Origin: Rhodopirellula islandica
GTDB taxonomy: Bacteria > Planctomycetota > Planctomycetia > Pirellulales > Pirellulaceae
NCBI RefSeq assembly: GCF_001027925.1
Contig: NZ_LECT01000014.1
Span: forward strand, 1 to 64,000
Length of the DNA: 64,000 nucleotides
Direction: 5' to 3'
This document shows positions 34,801 to 42,082 of this stretch, piece after piece. The first letter of the stretch is position 1. Every line of letters begins with the position of its first letter. The notes below the pieces were generated by a model that made no database searches, had not been told where the DNA came from, and saw nothing but the letters and a program-made list of their open reading frames with translations. Position numbers and translations under genes: made by a program.

Positions 34801-36328
34801 CGCTCTTCCCACTCAAGGCCAGCACATGCCGAGTTCGCTCCTTCGTTTGGGACTCGTTCGAACCAGCGACCTCGACCGTTTCCTTCGGCAAATACTGCTG
34901 CATCAACAAGTGCGTGTTGGCTCCGCCAAAGCCAAACGAACTGACACCGGCGATCAATGGCTCATCGTCCACAGGCCAAGGGGGTGATTGAGCGGGAATC
35001 ACAATGCGGGAACGCTTCAGCGACATTCGCGGGTTCAGCTTTTTCAGATGGAGCTGACCGGGAATGGTTTGGTGACGCATCATCAACAACAACTTGATGA
35101 TGCCAGCCACACCCGAGACCGTTTCCATGTGGCCCACGTTGGCTTTGACACTGGTCACATAACAAGGCGGGTCGACGCCGGGTGTTCCGGAGAAGACCTG
35201 GGTCAGCGCATCAACTTCGATCGGATCGCCCAGTGGTGTTCCAGTGCCGTGGGCTTCGATGTAATTGACTCGGGAAGCGGGCAAACCTGCTTCGCGAAGT
35301 GCGGTCCGAATGACCGCTTGTTGCGACACACCGTTGGGCGCCGTGATACCACTGGTTCGACCATCTTGGTTGGTCGCGCTGGCCAGGATCGTTCCCCAGA
35401 TGTGATCGCCATCTCGCTCGGCATCGCGGAGTCGTTTCAACAACAACATTCCACAGCCTTCACCGCGAACGTAGCCATTGGCATCGGCGTCGAAAGGTCG
35501 ACACTGACCATCCGGCGACAGCATTCGAGCTTTCGAAAACGCGATGGTTGTTTCGGGGGTCAAAATCGCATTCACACCGCCGGCGAGCGCCGCGTCGCAT
35601 TCGCCGGATCGCAAACTTTGCACGGCCAAGTGAATCGCCATCGTCGAGGACGAACACGCGGTGTCGATCGCCATGCTGGGACCACGAAGGTCCATGATGT
35701 AGGACAACCGGTTGGCGGCAATCGAAAGGGCGTTGCCTGTCCCAACATGCGCATCGATGTACTGGTAGTAACCGTCGTAGGTCGACGGGACCTTCGAGTA
35801 ATCCGTGCCGCCGATTCCGACGTAGGCCCCAACGGGAGTTCCCGCCAAACTGGAAACAGGGATGCCCGCGATCTCAAATGCTTCCCAACTGACTTCCAAC
35901 AACAACCGTTGTTGGGGATCCATCCGCGCGGCTTCACGCGGCGAGATGCCAAAGAACTTGGGATCGAATTGATCGATGTTGGCGACCATTCCCGCGCGAC
36001 GAACCGACATCCGTCCGGCCTTTTGCCCGGTGGGGTCGTAGAGCGAATCCACGTCCCAGCGTTCCGGCGGGATCTCCGCGGTCGCATCGATCCCTTCGGA
36101 AATCACCTTCCAATAAGCGTCCAAATCCGGCGCACCGGGAAACCGGCACGACACGCCCACGATCGCGATCGGTTCCGCAGTCGCCGTCGATGGGCGCGAA
36201 CCCGCCGAATTGGTGGCAGGGGAGGGCGTCGAGGAGGATGAACGGGCCAAACGTTTTCGCAGGGCAGCTCTCTGCTCCGGAGAGAGTTTCGCGAGGCGTT
36301 CGGAAAGGTCACGTTCAGGTGAATTCAC
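28892..36328 (-). CDS. Iterative-type highly reducing type I polyketide synthase
   Basis: A 2478-residue single-module PKS with all domains in one chain. KS about 52-480 (Cys225, His360, His400); AT about 588-880 (GHSVG Ser681, HAFH at 785-788 as in malonyl-CoA-specific ATs); DH about 955-1245 (His991 in HAVQGSVNLPG, Asp1164); structural pseudo-KR about 1285-1465; ER about 1487-1805 (NADPH motif HAGAGGVGLAA); KR about 1827-2010 (GGTGAIG, Lys1940, Ser1964, Tyr1977); ACP about 2105-2180 (GMDSL, Ser2140); thioesterase about 2215-2470 (GWSAGG Ser2287, His2455). All active sites appear intact, predicting a fully reduced, hydrolytically released chain. GTG 36328 is the start. No PPTase or tailoring gene adjoins it. 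Confidence 0.95.
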   Translation of the reverse strand: MNSPERDLSERLAKLSPEQRAALRKRLARSSSSTPSPATNSAGSRPSTATAEPIAIVGVSCRFPGAPDLDAYWKVISEGIDATAEIPPERWDVDSLYDPTGQKAGRMSVRRAGMVANIDQFDPKFFGISPREAARMDPQQRLLLEVSWEAFEIAGIPVSSLAGTPVGAYVGIGGTDYSKVPSTYDGYYQYIDAHVGTGNALSIAANRLSYIMDLRGPSMAIDTACSSSTMAIHLAVQSLRSGECDAALAGGVNAILTPETTIAFSKARMLSPDGQCRPFDADANGYVRGEGCGMLLLKRLRDAERDGDHIWGTILASATNQDGRTSGITAPNGVSQQAVIRTALREAGLPASRVNYIEAHGTGTPLGDPIEVDALTQVFSGTPGVDPPCYVTSVKANVGHMETVSGVAGIIKLLLMMRHQTIPGQLHLKKLNPRMSLKRSRIVIPAQSPPWPVDDEPLIAGVSSFGFGGANTHLLMQQYLPKETVEVAGSNESQTKERTRHVLALSGKSEAAIAEVASRLKQHLERNDDNIVDVAHTMNVGRVHHTHRSTVVFEDSKQLGQQLTQLSEGKKGPGIRSGQTVTSRATRIAFLFTGQGSQSPGMGKGLFETQPVFRKAMLQCDEILSEVLPKRLLDVLYGEGPDSDLVHQTRYTQPALFAIEYSLAKLWLSWGVKPQVVLGHSVGEFAAACIAGVVSLDDALSLIAHRGRLMGELAAGGGMTAMFESAEVIAKQLGEFQTSGSGTLSIAAENGPQNTVVSGPLSDLDAFAKHCEEAGIASKALQVSHAFHSQLMEPMLDEFRKIAEQCEFKAPRIPLISNLTGEQLTKAWDADYLCDHIRNAVRFQPSMQALSEMDIDVMLEVGPSPILTGMGKRCLPESNAIWTPSLRSGNDDETVLYEAVGDVHARGGKVDWRAFDQPWQRRRLVLPTYPFDRQRYWLDPSDDIVEDPSRSRSGAGEFLHPMLGRLQPSALQSRLYENALSARSPEFLADHAVQGSVNLPGAAFMEVAFAAARDRFGAGSHAITDANIEHAMFVSEDRWKTFQTIVDESLSLEVFSRDRVDAREPWQRHMSASLVPAEQSDESTEVEVVLPPPGMSTVAQRFVGGKGHDEFYDLMSHRRLEYGPRFRMLHRVDYSIDEALGQIQCDDTTRAEFDDYILHPVLGDALMQTFSALVPRPDHDTFSEATYMPTKVSRAVVHQRPSGTLRTYGRRTSAGEVLDPEFVEGDVWLVNERDEVVAEWTGVRVTRVGRVGGGASESLDDSLYQIDWQDAESSPVVPAEVDLDGQQVWLLGGGGSLRDSVAKQLVGLGAQVVTGELECDLKSLAAREESTKPLAAIITLWDSSEASSDPAGDAEVACQEALTQVRSAIEHVTPGKHFRGWWHVTKGAQTVSASETNIDLAHAPVWGMIRVAMMELADLKPRLLDLDPSATDQSNASAVMAETVAENEEDHVAYRGGKRYLARLVKRHAQDGAGGETTITIPSQPHRLRFRQTGSFDSLYFEPMEREAPQGSEVELRVNAAGLNFSDVLKVMGLYPGITDKVVPLGIECAGVVTAVGEDAKRFQVGDRVMGVAPFSFGSHAKTPEYTLVKRPAGIDDVEAATIPIAFLTAWYGLVHLADVQPGERVLIHAGAGGVGLAATQIAQYLGAEVIATAGSDEKRDFLRGCGVKHVFNSRTTAFADDIRRAFGGQGVDVVLNSLPGEAIPKSLGVLNAYGRFLEIGKTDIYQDRKVGLLPFQDNLSYHAIDLDRVLRQRPAKIEKLWSELAERFEAGDLQPIACTEFDQTEMVETFRYMAQRKNIGKVITRMSTQSTMDSTAETEAKDESAASTVLITGGTGAIGLKLAKRLIDEGATSIALLSRRQPTGEVAAKIDALTEESDDANVIVLQGDVGDLESLRSALKQLPDGMPPIAHVYHAAGVLQDGLLMDMTAEQLLVPMGPKVQGGWNLHLATKDFPIESFVLFSSIAACLGSPGQANYAAANSFLDALAEYRRGKGLPATSIAWGPWAESGMAATEDRSSQLESRGMHLLPAEACLQTMQELIEAGDHYVAVMDVDWPAMTNSMRRTRPFFTEFADSSLADSNSKVDQVDHEFRARLAGIPEDERTDQLRHYFASELARLMGWEAEQIDVTQKLSELGMDSLIAMELKNNLEQRLAITIPMSALVESPSINSLVGHVVSQFADEDGGMKAASGKPTRNANDRTALIVPLKAEGSRSPWLCIHPLGGSTACYSDFSQQVDDDQPVHALAGGGSDGVSEPPATLDAMMDEYVDLVQEQFADEELRLIGWSAGGVFALELARRLEKRGRDDVSVTLLDTPLPSIYRNVDPNDDVQFVADLIQFSNAFSGTNMRLTAEELEGARGTDKIWQLVLEEAQRAGVLSQSASAEMVRKLIDTSRRHVQFIKSYEIDPASPSVQLILPVKTTALEGSSGERWTDHLDWASQLDTEVIVEQTDGDHFTMLMGEQARELAKRMEQHATAK

Positions 36329-36586
36329 GATGCAGTGTTCAGGTTAGATGTTCAGGCGGGAGGCGAACGAATTCGCGAAGCCGAGATGTCTTCACAAGTT
36401 TGCTTAAGCGACGAAGAATTACTAGCACCGGGGGGGACTTCCCAAAGCCTTGATTGTGAGTCGTCGTTTCGGTCATTTGCATCTATACTAACCCCCAAAC
36501 CGCCTCACCCATGGGTCCGTTTCTGCTCGGAGTGGCCCGCCCGGTTTCGCGAGACGTCCGTCTTCCCTTCTGCCAACGATTTCTTG

Positions 36587-37408
36587 ATGCCGATTCGCTT
36601 GCAATGCTCTTGTGGCAAACAACTTAGCGTCCGCGATGAATTTGCCGGAAAAGCAGTCAAATGCCCCGGATGCAGCAAGGCAATTCGCGTGCCGGCTGCC
36701 GGCGGGCCCGCCAAGCCAGCCGCACCGCGGGCCGCGAAGCCTCAAGCCGCGGCCGCTCGGCCCGCCGCATCCCGTCCGGCCCCCCAAGCACCGCAATCTG
36801 ACTCGCTGGACGATTTGTTCACCGAAGAAGGTTTCGATCGCCAGATCGCGGGGGTGTGCCCAGCCTGCAAATACGAAATGGCAGCGGGAGCCGTGCTGTG
36901 CACCAAATGCGGCTACAACAAAGAAACCGGCACCAACATGGAAGGGCACAAAGTTGCCGGTGTCGACATCGACATGGGCACCCTGGCCCTGATGAAAGCG
37001 GAAAAGGACATGGTCCGCGATGTTGCATTGCAAGAAAAAATGCACAAGGGAGCTGGCATGCCACCCTGGATGCTGGCGTTGATCCTGTTCATCGTCGGCA
37101 GTGCCGTTGTGATCGCCGTCTTGGCCGTCAACGCCTCCCGCCGCACCGAGCAACTGCAATTCAAGCCGCTGCAAATGTTTTGCAATTTGGGCGGTTCCGC
37201 GTTCGCCATGGTCGCCATTGGCTGCGTGCTGACGCTGATCGCTCGCGCTTTCAAAGTCAGTCGCAACGAGGGCCTGCTCTCTTTGACGATCCTATACGTT
37301 CCGATCTTTGTCATCCGCCACTTCCGCGACAACTGGAAACCTGCCGTGACCGCGATCATCTGCGGCGGTTGTGCAGGCGGTTTCTTCGCCATGGCCTCGC
37401 GAATGTGA
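36587..37408 (+). CDS. Zinc-ribbon membrane protein
   Basis: A 273-residue protein starting at MPIRLQCSCGKQL. The N-terminal ribbon (CSCGKQLSVRDEFAGKAVKCPGC) is followed by an Ala/Pro-rich linker, a second four-cysteine motif (CPACKYEM...CTKCGYNKETG) and a C-terminal region with about three membrane helices (PWMLALILFIVGSAVVIAVL, FAMVAIGCVLTLIA, TAIICGGCAGGFFAM). This architecture is widespread in planctomycetes and has no assigned function. The frame is open upstream to 36335, but the ribbon sets the start at ATG 36587. It is divergent from the PKS. Confidence 0.8.
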   Translation: MPIRLQCSCGKQLSVRDEFAGKAVKCPGCSKAIRVPAAGGPAKPAAPRAAKPQAAAARPAASRPAPQAPQSDSLDDLFTEEGFDRQIAGVCPACKYEMAAGAVLCTKCGYNKETGTNMEGHKVAGVDIDMGTLALMKAEKDMVRDVALQEKMHKGAGMPPWMLALILFIVGSAVVIAVLAVNASRRTEQLQFKPLQMFCNLGGSAFAMVAIGCVLTLIARAFKVSRNEGLLSLTILYVPIFVIRHFRDNWKPAVTAIICGGCAGGFFAMASRM

Positions 37409-37426
37409 TCCTCTTCGGATCGCCGC

Positions 37427-38560
37427 CTACCGAAGTGTTTGCGGGTGCACCTCACCTTCCGCTGTCCAGCAGACGGGATCGGACGACCATTCAAACGAGC
37501 GTTTGCTGATCGCCGTTTCTGGGCTTCTGCACGACTCCCAAATCGAGGTCAAGTTTCCTCTCACCAGCTCTCGAACACCGATGTACGAGGTCGTCAGCCG
37601 TGGATTGATCTCGATCACGCAGTCCTCTTCGGGACGATCCCCCAAGATGAAGTCGATCCCCAAAAATCCTCGCGGCGGTTCTGGCATGGCCCGCAACACT
37701 TGATCTGCCAACGCCCGCCCACGCGACTGCAAATCAGATTCGATTGGACCGCTGCCGCCTCGGTAGCGAGCCCCTGAGCCAGCGGGTTGGCTGGGAAATG
37801 CAAGGTCGTCCACGCACCATTCGCAATCCTGCCACATCGCGGGACAGATGACTGGCTGGTTTCTTCCCTTGGTCATTCCACCATCGGTCATTGCACCAAC
37901 GATCAAGATCGATGCCGGTCGGCCTTCGATCCAAGCCTGCACGATGTCGTTGCTCTGACTCCCCGAATCGGCCGACACCCGATCATCGAAAACACGGACC
38001 GACTCGGAACCACAGCCATCCCTGGGCTTTCGAACCCAACGTTTGGCATCCAGCCCGACGGATCCCCACCCGTCCATTTCGCGAGCTGCATCGTCTGATA
38101 GCTGGCATTTCTGGGCCCAAGTCACTGGCGTCGCGATCTTGTGTTTGGCCAACCACTGGGCGGTCAGCCATTTGTCCGTCGCCATGCGAACCAGCGTCTG
38201 ATCCACCGCCAACACCTCCACCCCGGACTCGCGAAAAACCGTGATCATCCGGTGGAGTTCGCCGTCGGTCTCGGGGGCGACAACGATCGCCACGTCACAC
38301 GTTTGGGCCGCTTCCAACCAAGCTTCTGCGACGTTCGCGGATGCATTCACAGTGAGCCGCTGAACGTCGCGGGGCAGAACATTCGCGAGATTTTCCAGCC
38401 TGGCATCCAGCGGCGTGAGCACATCTGCCCAAGCCGCGAAATCGGTGACCAAAGCCTGCCACATCGCTCGACCTTCCCTCAGCAGCGAAGGCGGGATCTG
38501 TTCCAGCGGCGTGGACACCATGCCACCGCCGCACAAATACTCACCCACAAAGACTCGCAT
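37427..38560 (-). CDS. ATP-grasp ligase, COG1821/MfnD-like
   Basis: A 377-residue ATP-grasp protein. The N-terminus (MRVFVGEYLCGGG) and the domain order resemble archaeal tyramine-glutamate ligase MfnD and planctomycete/methylotroph homologues encoded among tetrahydromethanopterin-linked C1 genes. ATP-grasp landmarks are DKWLTAQWLAKHKIATP, WVRKPRDGCGSESV, and the metal-binding end GIDFILG...CVIEINPRLTTSYIG. I infer a carboxylate-amine ligase, perhaps in a C1-carrier (methanofuran-type) pathway; no other C1 gene lies in the window. It ends the reverse-strand run with the thioesterase, 12 bp away, and the MIP18 gene. Confidence 0.75.
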   Translation of the reverse strand: MRVFVGEYLCGGGMVSTPLEQIPPSLLREGRAMWQALVTDFAAWADVLTPLDARLENLANVLPRDVQRLTVNASANVAEAWLEAAQTCDVAIVVAPETDGELHRMITVFRESGVEVLAVDQTLVRMATDKWLTAQWLAKHKIATPVTWAQKCQLSDDAAREMDGWGSVGLDAKRWVRKPRDGCGSESVRVFDDRVSADSGSQSNDIVQAWIEGRPASILIVGAMTDGGMTKGRNQPVICPAMWQDCEWCVDDLAFPSQPAGSGARYRGGSGPIESDLQSRGRALADQVLRAMPEPPRGFLGIDFILGDRPEEDCVIEINPRLTTSYIGVRELVRGNLTSIWESCRSPETAISKRSFEWSSDPVCWTAEGEVHPQTLR

Positions 38561-38572
38561 GAGCAGGTGCCG

Positions 38573-38965
38573 TCAGCGAGTTTTCAGGTTGGGCAACCGA
38601 GCCAGTTTCCCGCTGCGATCGACGCAGGCGATCACGGAATCCGCTTCGACGAGCAACTGCCCATCCCGATGAATTTGATAGCGGTGTCGCATTCGAACTT
38701 TGCGAACTTCCATCACGGTGGTTGTCAATTCCAACCAATCATCGAACTCCGCCGGAGCGAAGTACTTCACATTCATTTCAGCGACGACCAGCATGTGGCC
38801 GTCGTCTTCAATCGATTTGTAGTTGTGACCGAGTTCGCGCAGCATCTCGACCCGCCCACGCTCGAAATAATTCAAGTAGTTGGCATGGTGAACTCGACGC
38901 TGCCCATCCGTCTCTTGATAGGCCACGCGGAATTCGTACTTGTGTGCAGGCAGCGAATCCGTCAC
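38573..38965 (-). CDS. Hotdog-fold acyl-CoA thioesterase (YbgC/4HBT type)
   Basis: A 130-residue single hotdog domain. The signature Y-x-E-T-D...HHANYLNYFERGRVEML matches the 4HBT/YbgC active-site region (Asp in the ETD segment). It would hydrolyse acyl-CoA thioesters in the cytoplasm; chain specificity is unknown. The usual GVVYHANY reads QRRVHHANY here. It starts at GTG 38965, 5 bp after the MIP18-family stop, in a three-gene reverse-strand unit. Confidence 0.85.
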   Translation of the reverse strand: MTDSLPAHKYEFRVAYQETDGQRRVHHANYLNYFERGRVEMLRELGHNYKSIEDDGHMLVVAEMNVKYFAPAEFDDWLELTTTVMEVRKVRMRHRYQIHRDGQLLVEADSVIACVDRSGKLARLPNLKTR

Positions 38966-38970
38966 CGCGA

Positions 38971-39291
38971 TTAAAAGATGCCGAGGTGATCGCGAGCTTC
39001 ATCGGTCATGCAATCCGGTGTCCAAGCCGGTTCCATGACGACTTTCACATCGCAGGTGTCGACTTCTTCCAGTGACTCCGCTGCATTCTTGGTTCCCGCG
39101 ACCAGTTGAGGCCCGGCGGGGCACATCGGGCTGGTCATGGTCATTTCAACGTTGACGTCATGACGGCCGTCTTCTTTTTCCTCGCCGACTTGAACGACGT
39201 ACACCAACCCCAGGTCAACAATGTTGACGTACAACTCGGGATCGATGACCTCTTTGAGGGCTTCGCGGACTTTGTCTTCAGCCAGAGCCAT
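38971..39291 (-). CDS. MIP18/DUF59-family Fe-S assembly protein
   Basis: A 106-residue protein of the MIP18 (DUF59, SufT/PaaD-like) family, which helps deliver or repair Fe-S clusters. Hallmarks are VIDPELYVNIVDLGLVY, MTMTSPMCPAGPQL (the conserved Cys in the CP motif) and VVMEPAWTPDCMTDEAR. ATG 39291 (MALAEDKV) is preferred; a TTG at 39312 would add seven residues. It heads the unit with the thioesterase and the ATP-grasp ligase. Confidence 0.87.
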   Translation of the reverse strand: MALAEDKVREALKEVIDPELYVNIVDLGLVYVVQVGEEKEDGRHDVNVEMTMTSPMCPAGPQLVAGTKNAAESLEEVDTCDVKVVMEPAWTPDCMTDEARDHLGIF

Positions 39292-39435
39292 TGGAATGCT
39301 CGTTTGAATCAAGTGGTTGGGAATCGTTTGCCAGCGTCAACGCACGGACGCGGTCAGTCAGAAAAGTCGCCCCGAGGCGACTCTCGGGAGACGTTCATCA
39401 TGGCCACCACCCCCGAAATCGTCAAACCGACGGAT

Positions 39436-39897
39436 TCAATGATCCTTCGAGACCAAGTGATCCGGGGCGGAAATGGGACGGGAAGGCTCCCGAGCCGACT
39501 GGGACACGTGGACCCAAGGCCGCAAGGATTGCAACAACTTGGGACCGACGCCGTGAACCGTCATCAAACCTTCCACCGACCCAAAGGGGCCGTGAGATTC
39601 GCGATGCCGGACAACCCGATCGGCCAATTTGGGACCAATTCCAGGCAACAGAGACAATTCACGAGCGTCGGACGTGTTCAACCCAATGCTCAACGGCGAA
39701 GAAACACCCGGTGATTCCGGAGGCGAATCCGTGGAGACGCTCCGGGTTGTGGTTTGCGTCACCCAACACGTCGCCGCCAAAACCACCAGACTCATCCCCA
39801 ACTGCAAACCGGGGTGGGTCAGCACACAAGCCGTTCTGCCGCCGCAAGGCTCAGTGGAGACGTCCCTGGCGGGAGCTTCAGTGACTGGCATCGACAT
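39436..39897 (-). CDS. ComEA-like helix-hairpin-helix protein
   Basis: About 153 residues. A membrane helix (LGMSLVVLAATCWV, about residues 33-46) is followed by a linker and two helix-hairpin-helix DNA-binding motifs: LSLLPGIGPKLADRVVRHRESHGPF and LMTVHGVGPKLLQSLRPWV. This is the ComEA arrangement, in which a membrane-anchored protein binds incoming double-stranded DNA during transformation. No ComEC or ComF gene is in the window. ATG 39897 or 39891 both fit; TTG 39903 is less likely. Confidence 0.8.
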   Translation of the reverse strand: MSMPVTEAPARDVSTEPCGGRTACVLTHPGLQLGMSLVVLAATCWVTQTTTRSVSTDSPPESPGVSSPLSIGLNTSDARELSLLPGIGPKLADRVVRHRESHGPFGSVEGLMTVHGVGPKLLQSLRPWVHVSQSAREPSRPISAPDHLVSKDH

Positions 39898-40146
39898 TCC
39901 CAATCAAGCTTTCTGACGCGGGTGTTCCGGACACATCGTTCTTCGCCAATGCCCATGTTCGATCGGCCACGGGTCAGGGCAAGGTGCAAGCCTCGCAGGG
40001 CAGGGTCCAAGGAGCCCGATCGGCTCCGCATTGGCAATCCCAGTGCACGATCGCCCGACCTGTTGATTCGTTTGTGGTGTCGCTAGATTGAGGCGTTGGC
40101 GGCGTGATCGCCGATCCCTTACTTCCTTCTCAGACGGTTCAATTCG

Positions 40147-40989
40147 GTGGCAGATTCAACAGGTCCGATTTCCCTCACGGTTCATGGTGCAGCCGGTCGC
40201 ATGGGACGCCGCGTCGTGGCTCTTGGCATGACGGACTCCAGCTTCCATTTGGTCGGAGCCATCGACCACGCCCAATCCGATCATCTCGGAAAAGACGCGG
40301 GTTCCGTGGCTGGTGAAGCCCCCTCAGGCGTTGAAATTTCTTCGACTTGGCCGACGCTGGGCGACCAAACCGGCCCTCAAGCCGTCGTCGATTTTTCCCT
40401 TCCCGAAGCCCTGGATGACTGCCTCGCCCACTGCGTGAAAGTCGGGTCGCCACTGGTGGTGGCAACCACCGGTTTGACCGACGAACAAAAGCAACGCCTG
40501 TCCGACGCAGCCGCCTCGATCCCGATCGTGTGGGCTCCGAGCATGTCGCTGGCGGTCAACCTGTCGATGAAAATCGCCGAGCAGATCACCGCGGCACTGA
40601 AAGACGTTTCAGGCGGGCTGGATGTCGAAATCCTGGAACGACACCACCGGTTCAAAGCCGACGCGCCCAGCGGCACGGCTCTGAAATTTGGTGAACTGAT
40701 TGCTGGACAGTTGGGTGAATCCACCACGCATGTCCACGGTCGAGAAGGTCACACGGGCGCTCGAACTCGCGAAGAAATTGGCTACCACGCGATTCGCGTC
40801 GGCGACAATCCTGGCGAACACACGATCGTGTTCGGAATGCTGGGCGAGAAGATCGAACTGAATGTCGCCGCCAGCAACCGCGACTGCTACGCGTCGGGAG
40901 CCCTGGCGGCAGCGAAGTGGCTGATCCAAGAAAACAAAGGCCCGGGTCTGTACAGCATGTTCGACGTGCTGGGCATGTCCGACAACTGA
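40147..40989 (+). CDS. dapB: 4-hydroxy-tetrahydrodipicolinate reductase
   Basis: A 280-residue DapB, which reduces 4-hydroxy-tetrahydrodipicolinate in the lysine/diaminopimelate pathway. The nucleotide-binding loop HGAAGRMGR, the VDFSLPEALDDCLAHC segment, WAPSMSLAVNLSMKI, the catalytic ERHHRFKADAPSGTA and the C-terminal PGLYSMFDVLG are all present. It starts at GTG 40147. The mqnD start follows after 4 nt, so they form a two-gene operon. A need for diaminopimelate agrees with the peptidoglycan now documented in planctomycetes. Confidence 0.96.
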   Translation: MADSTGPISLTVHGAAGRMGRRVVALGMTDSSFHLVGAIDHAQSDHLGKDAGSVAGEAPSGVEISSTWPTLGDQTGPQAVVDFSLPEALDDCLAHCVKVGSPLVVATTGLTDEQKQRLSDAAASIPIVWAPSMSLAVNLSMKIAEQITAALKDVSGGLDVEILERHHRFKADAPSGTALKFGELIAGQLGESTTHVHGREGHTGARTREEIGYHAIRVGDNPGEHTIVFGMLGEKIELNVAASNRDCYASGALAAAKWLIQENKGPGLYSMFDVLGMSDN

Positions 40990-40993
40990 GCAA

Positions 40994-41989
40994 GTGGCCC
41001 CGTCCATCCAATCGGCATCCAAACGGAGCCACCCAATCAACACTGCCCCACAACAACTTCGCATCGGTGAAGGTCCCGAACTGCACCTGGGAATCTCCAC
41101 GTGTCCCAACGACACATTCGCTTTTTCGCGATTGTTGGATGCGGCGATGAATCAGGGCAGCGAGCCATCGTTTGACACCGGCGGGTTCACCTGGCGAATC
41201 GAACTGCTGGACATTGATGAGCTCAACCAGCGGCTTTTGGCGGGCGAATTTGATCTCGCCAAAACCAGTTTTCATGCGGCCCTGTTGATGGCCGATCAAA
41301 CTCGAGTGCTGCCGGTGGGATCGGCGCTCGGATTTGGCGTCGGCCCGCTGCTGCTGGCCGCTCGAGCCGGTGAGACCCCGCAGACGCTCGCTCAAACCAC
41401 GCTTTGCCCCGGCGAACACACCACCGCTCACTTGTTGTTCCGGCTGTTCTACCCGGAATCCAACCCTCCGGCCGGTTCCTCAGCCCCGGACGATTCTCCC
41501 CCTCGGGCCAAAACCTCGGTCAGGCAGGTCGTGTTTTCCGAAATCATGCCAGCTCTGCAGCGGGGCGACGCGGACTTTGGCGTCTGCATCCACGAGGGAC
41601 GCTTCACCTACGCCGAGTCGGGACTGCATTTGGCGGCCGACCTGGGCAGTTTGTGGGAAAAATCCACTCAGAGACCACTCCCCTTGGGAGGCTTGGTGAT
41701 GCGAGACCGACACTCCCCAGCGACGATGAAATCCGCCTGCGAAGTGATCCGGCGGTCGCTGCAATCAGCCCGTCAAACACCGGATTCAGCACTCCCCGCC
41801 ATGCGTCGATACGCCCAGGAAATGGACGATTCGGTGCTGATGCAGCACGTCGATTTGTATGTCAACGACTGGACCGTGGACCTCGGGACGGTTGGCCAGG
41901 AAGCCCTGACGACACTCTCCGAAATGGCCCAGCAGATTGGGTTGGGAGCAGCGAAGCTCCGTTTTTTCTGCGGTGAAACCGGTGCCTGA
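40994..41989 (+). CDS. mqnD: 1,4-dihydroxy-6-naphthoate synthase (futalosine menaquinone pathway)
   Basis: A 331-residue protein of the MqnA/MqnD fold that makes 1,4-dihydroxy-6-naphthoate from cyclic dehypoxanthine futalosine. Markers are LGISTCPNDTFAFSRL, LAKTSFHAALLM, GFGVGPLLLA and DFGVCIHEGRFTYAESGL. A Pro/Ser/Ala-rich insert of about 25 residues (around 155-175) enlarges the protein relative to typical MqnD. It starts at GTG 40994, 4 nt after dapB. Its presence indicates that the organism makes menaquinone by the futalosine route. Confidence 0.93.
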   Translation: MAPSIQSASKRSHPINTAPQQLRIGEGPELHLGISTCPNDTFAFSRLLDAAMNQGSEPSFDTGGFTWRIELLDIDELNQRLLAGEFDLAKTSFHAALLMADQTRVLPVGSALGFGVGPLLLAARAGETPQTLAQTTLCPGEHTTAHLLFRLFYPESNPPAGSSAPDDSPPRAKTSVRQVVFSEIMPALQRGDADFGVCIHEGRFTYAESGLHLAADLGSLWEKSTQRPLPLGGLVMRDRHSPATMKSACEVIRRSLQSARQTPDSALPAMRRYAQEMDDSVLMQHVDLYVNDWTVDLGTVGQEALTTLSEMAQQIGLGAAKLRFFCGETGA

Positions 41990-42082
41990 GCACTGAGATT
42001 GTTTGCCCAGACCGGGGGAAAGAACTATCCTGGAAGTGAACGGATTGCCTCTTCTCTTCAGTCTTTTCCGCCGCTGCGTCGC

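Noticed and set aside
28892-36328. Polyunsaturated fatty acid or heterocyst-glycolipid synthase
   Set aside because: There is only one ACP, an embedded AT, ER and TE in one chain, and no partner Pfa/Hgl genes alongside.
40994-41989. Periplasmic solute-binding protein
   Set aside because: The STCPNDTF and CIHEGRFTY motifs and lack of a signal peptide identify MqnD of the futalosine pathway.
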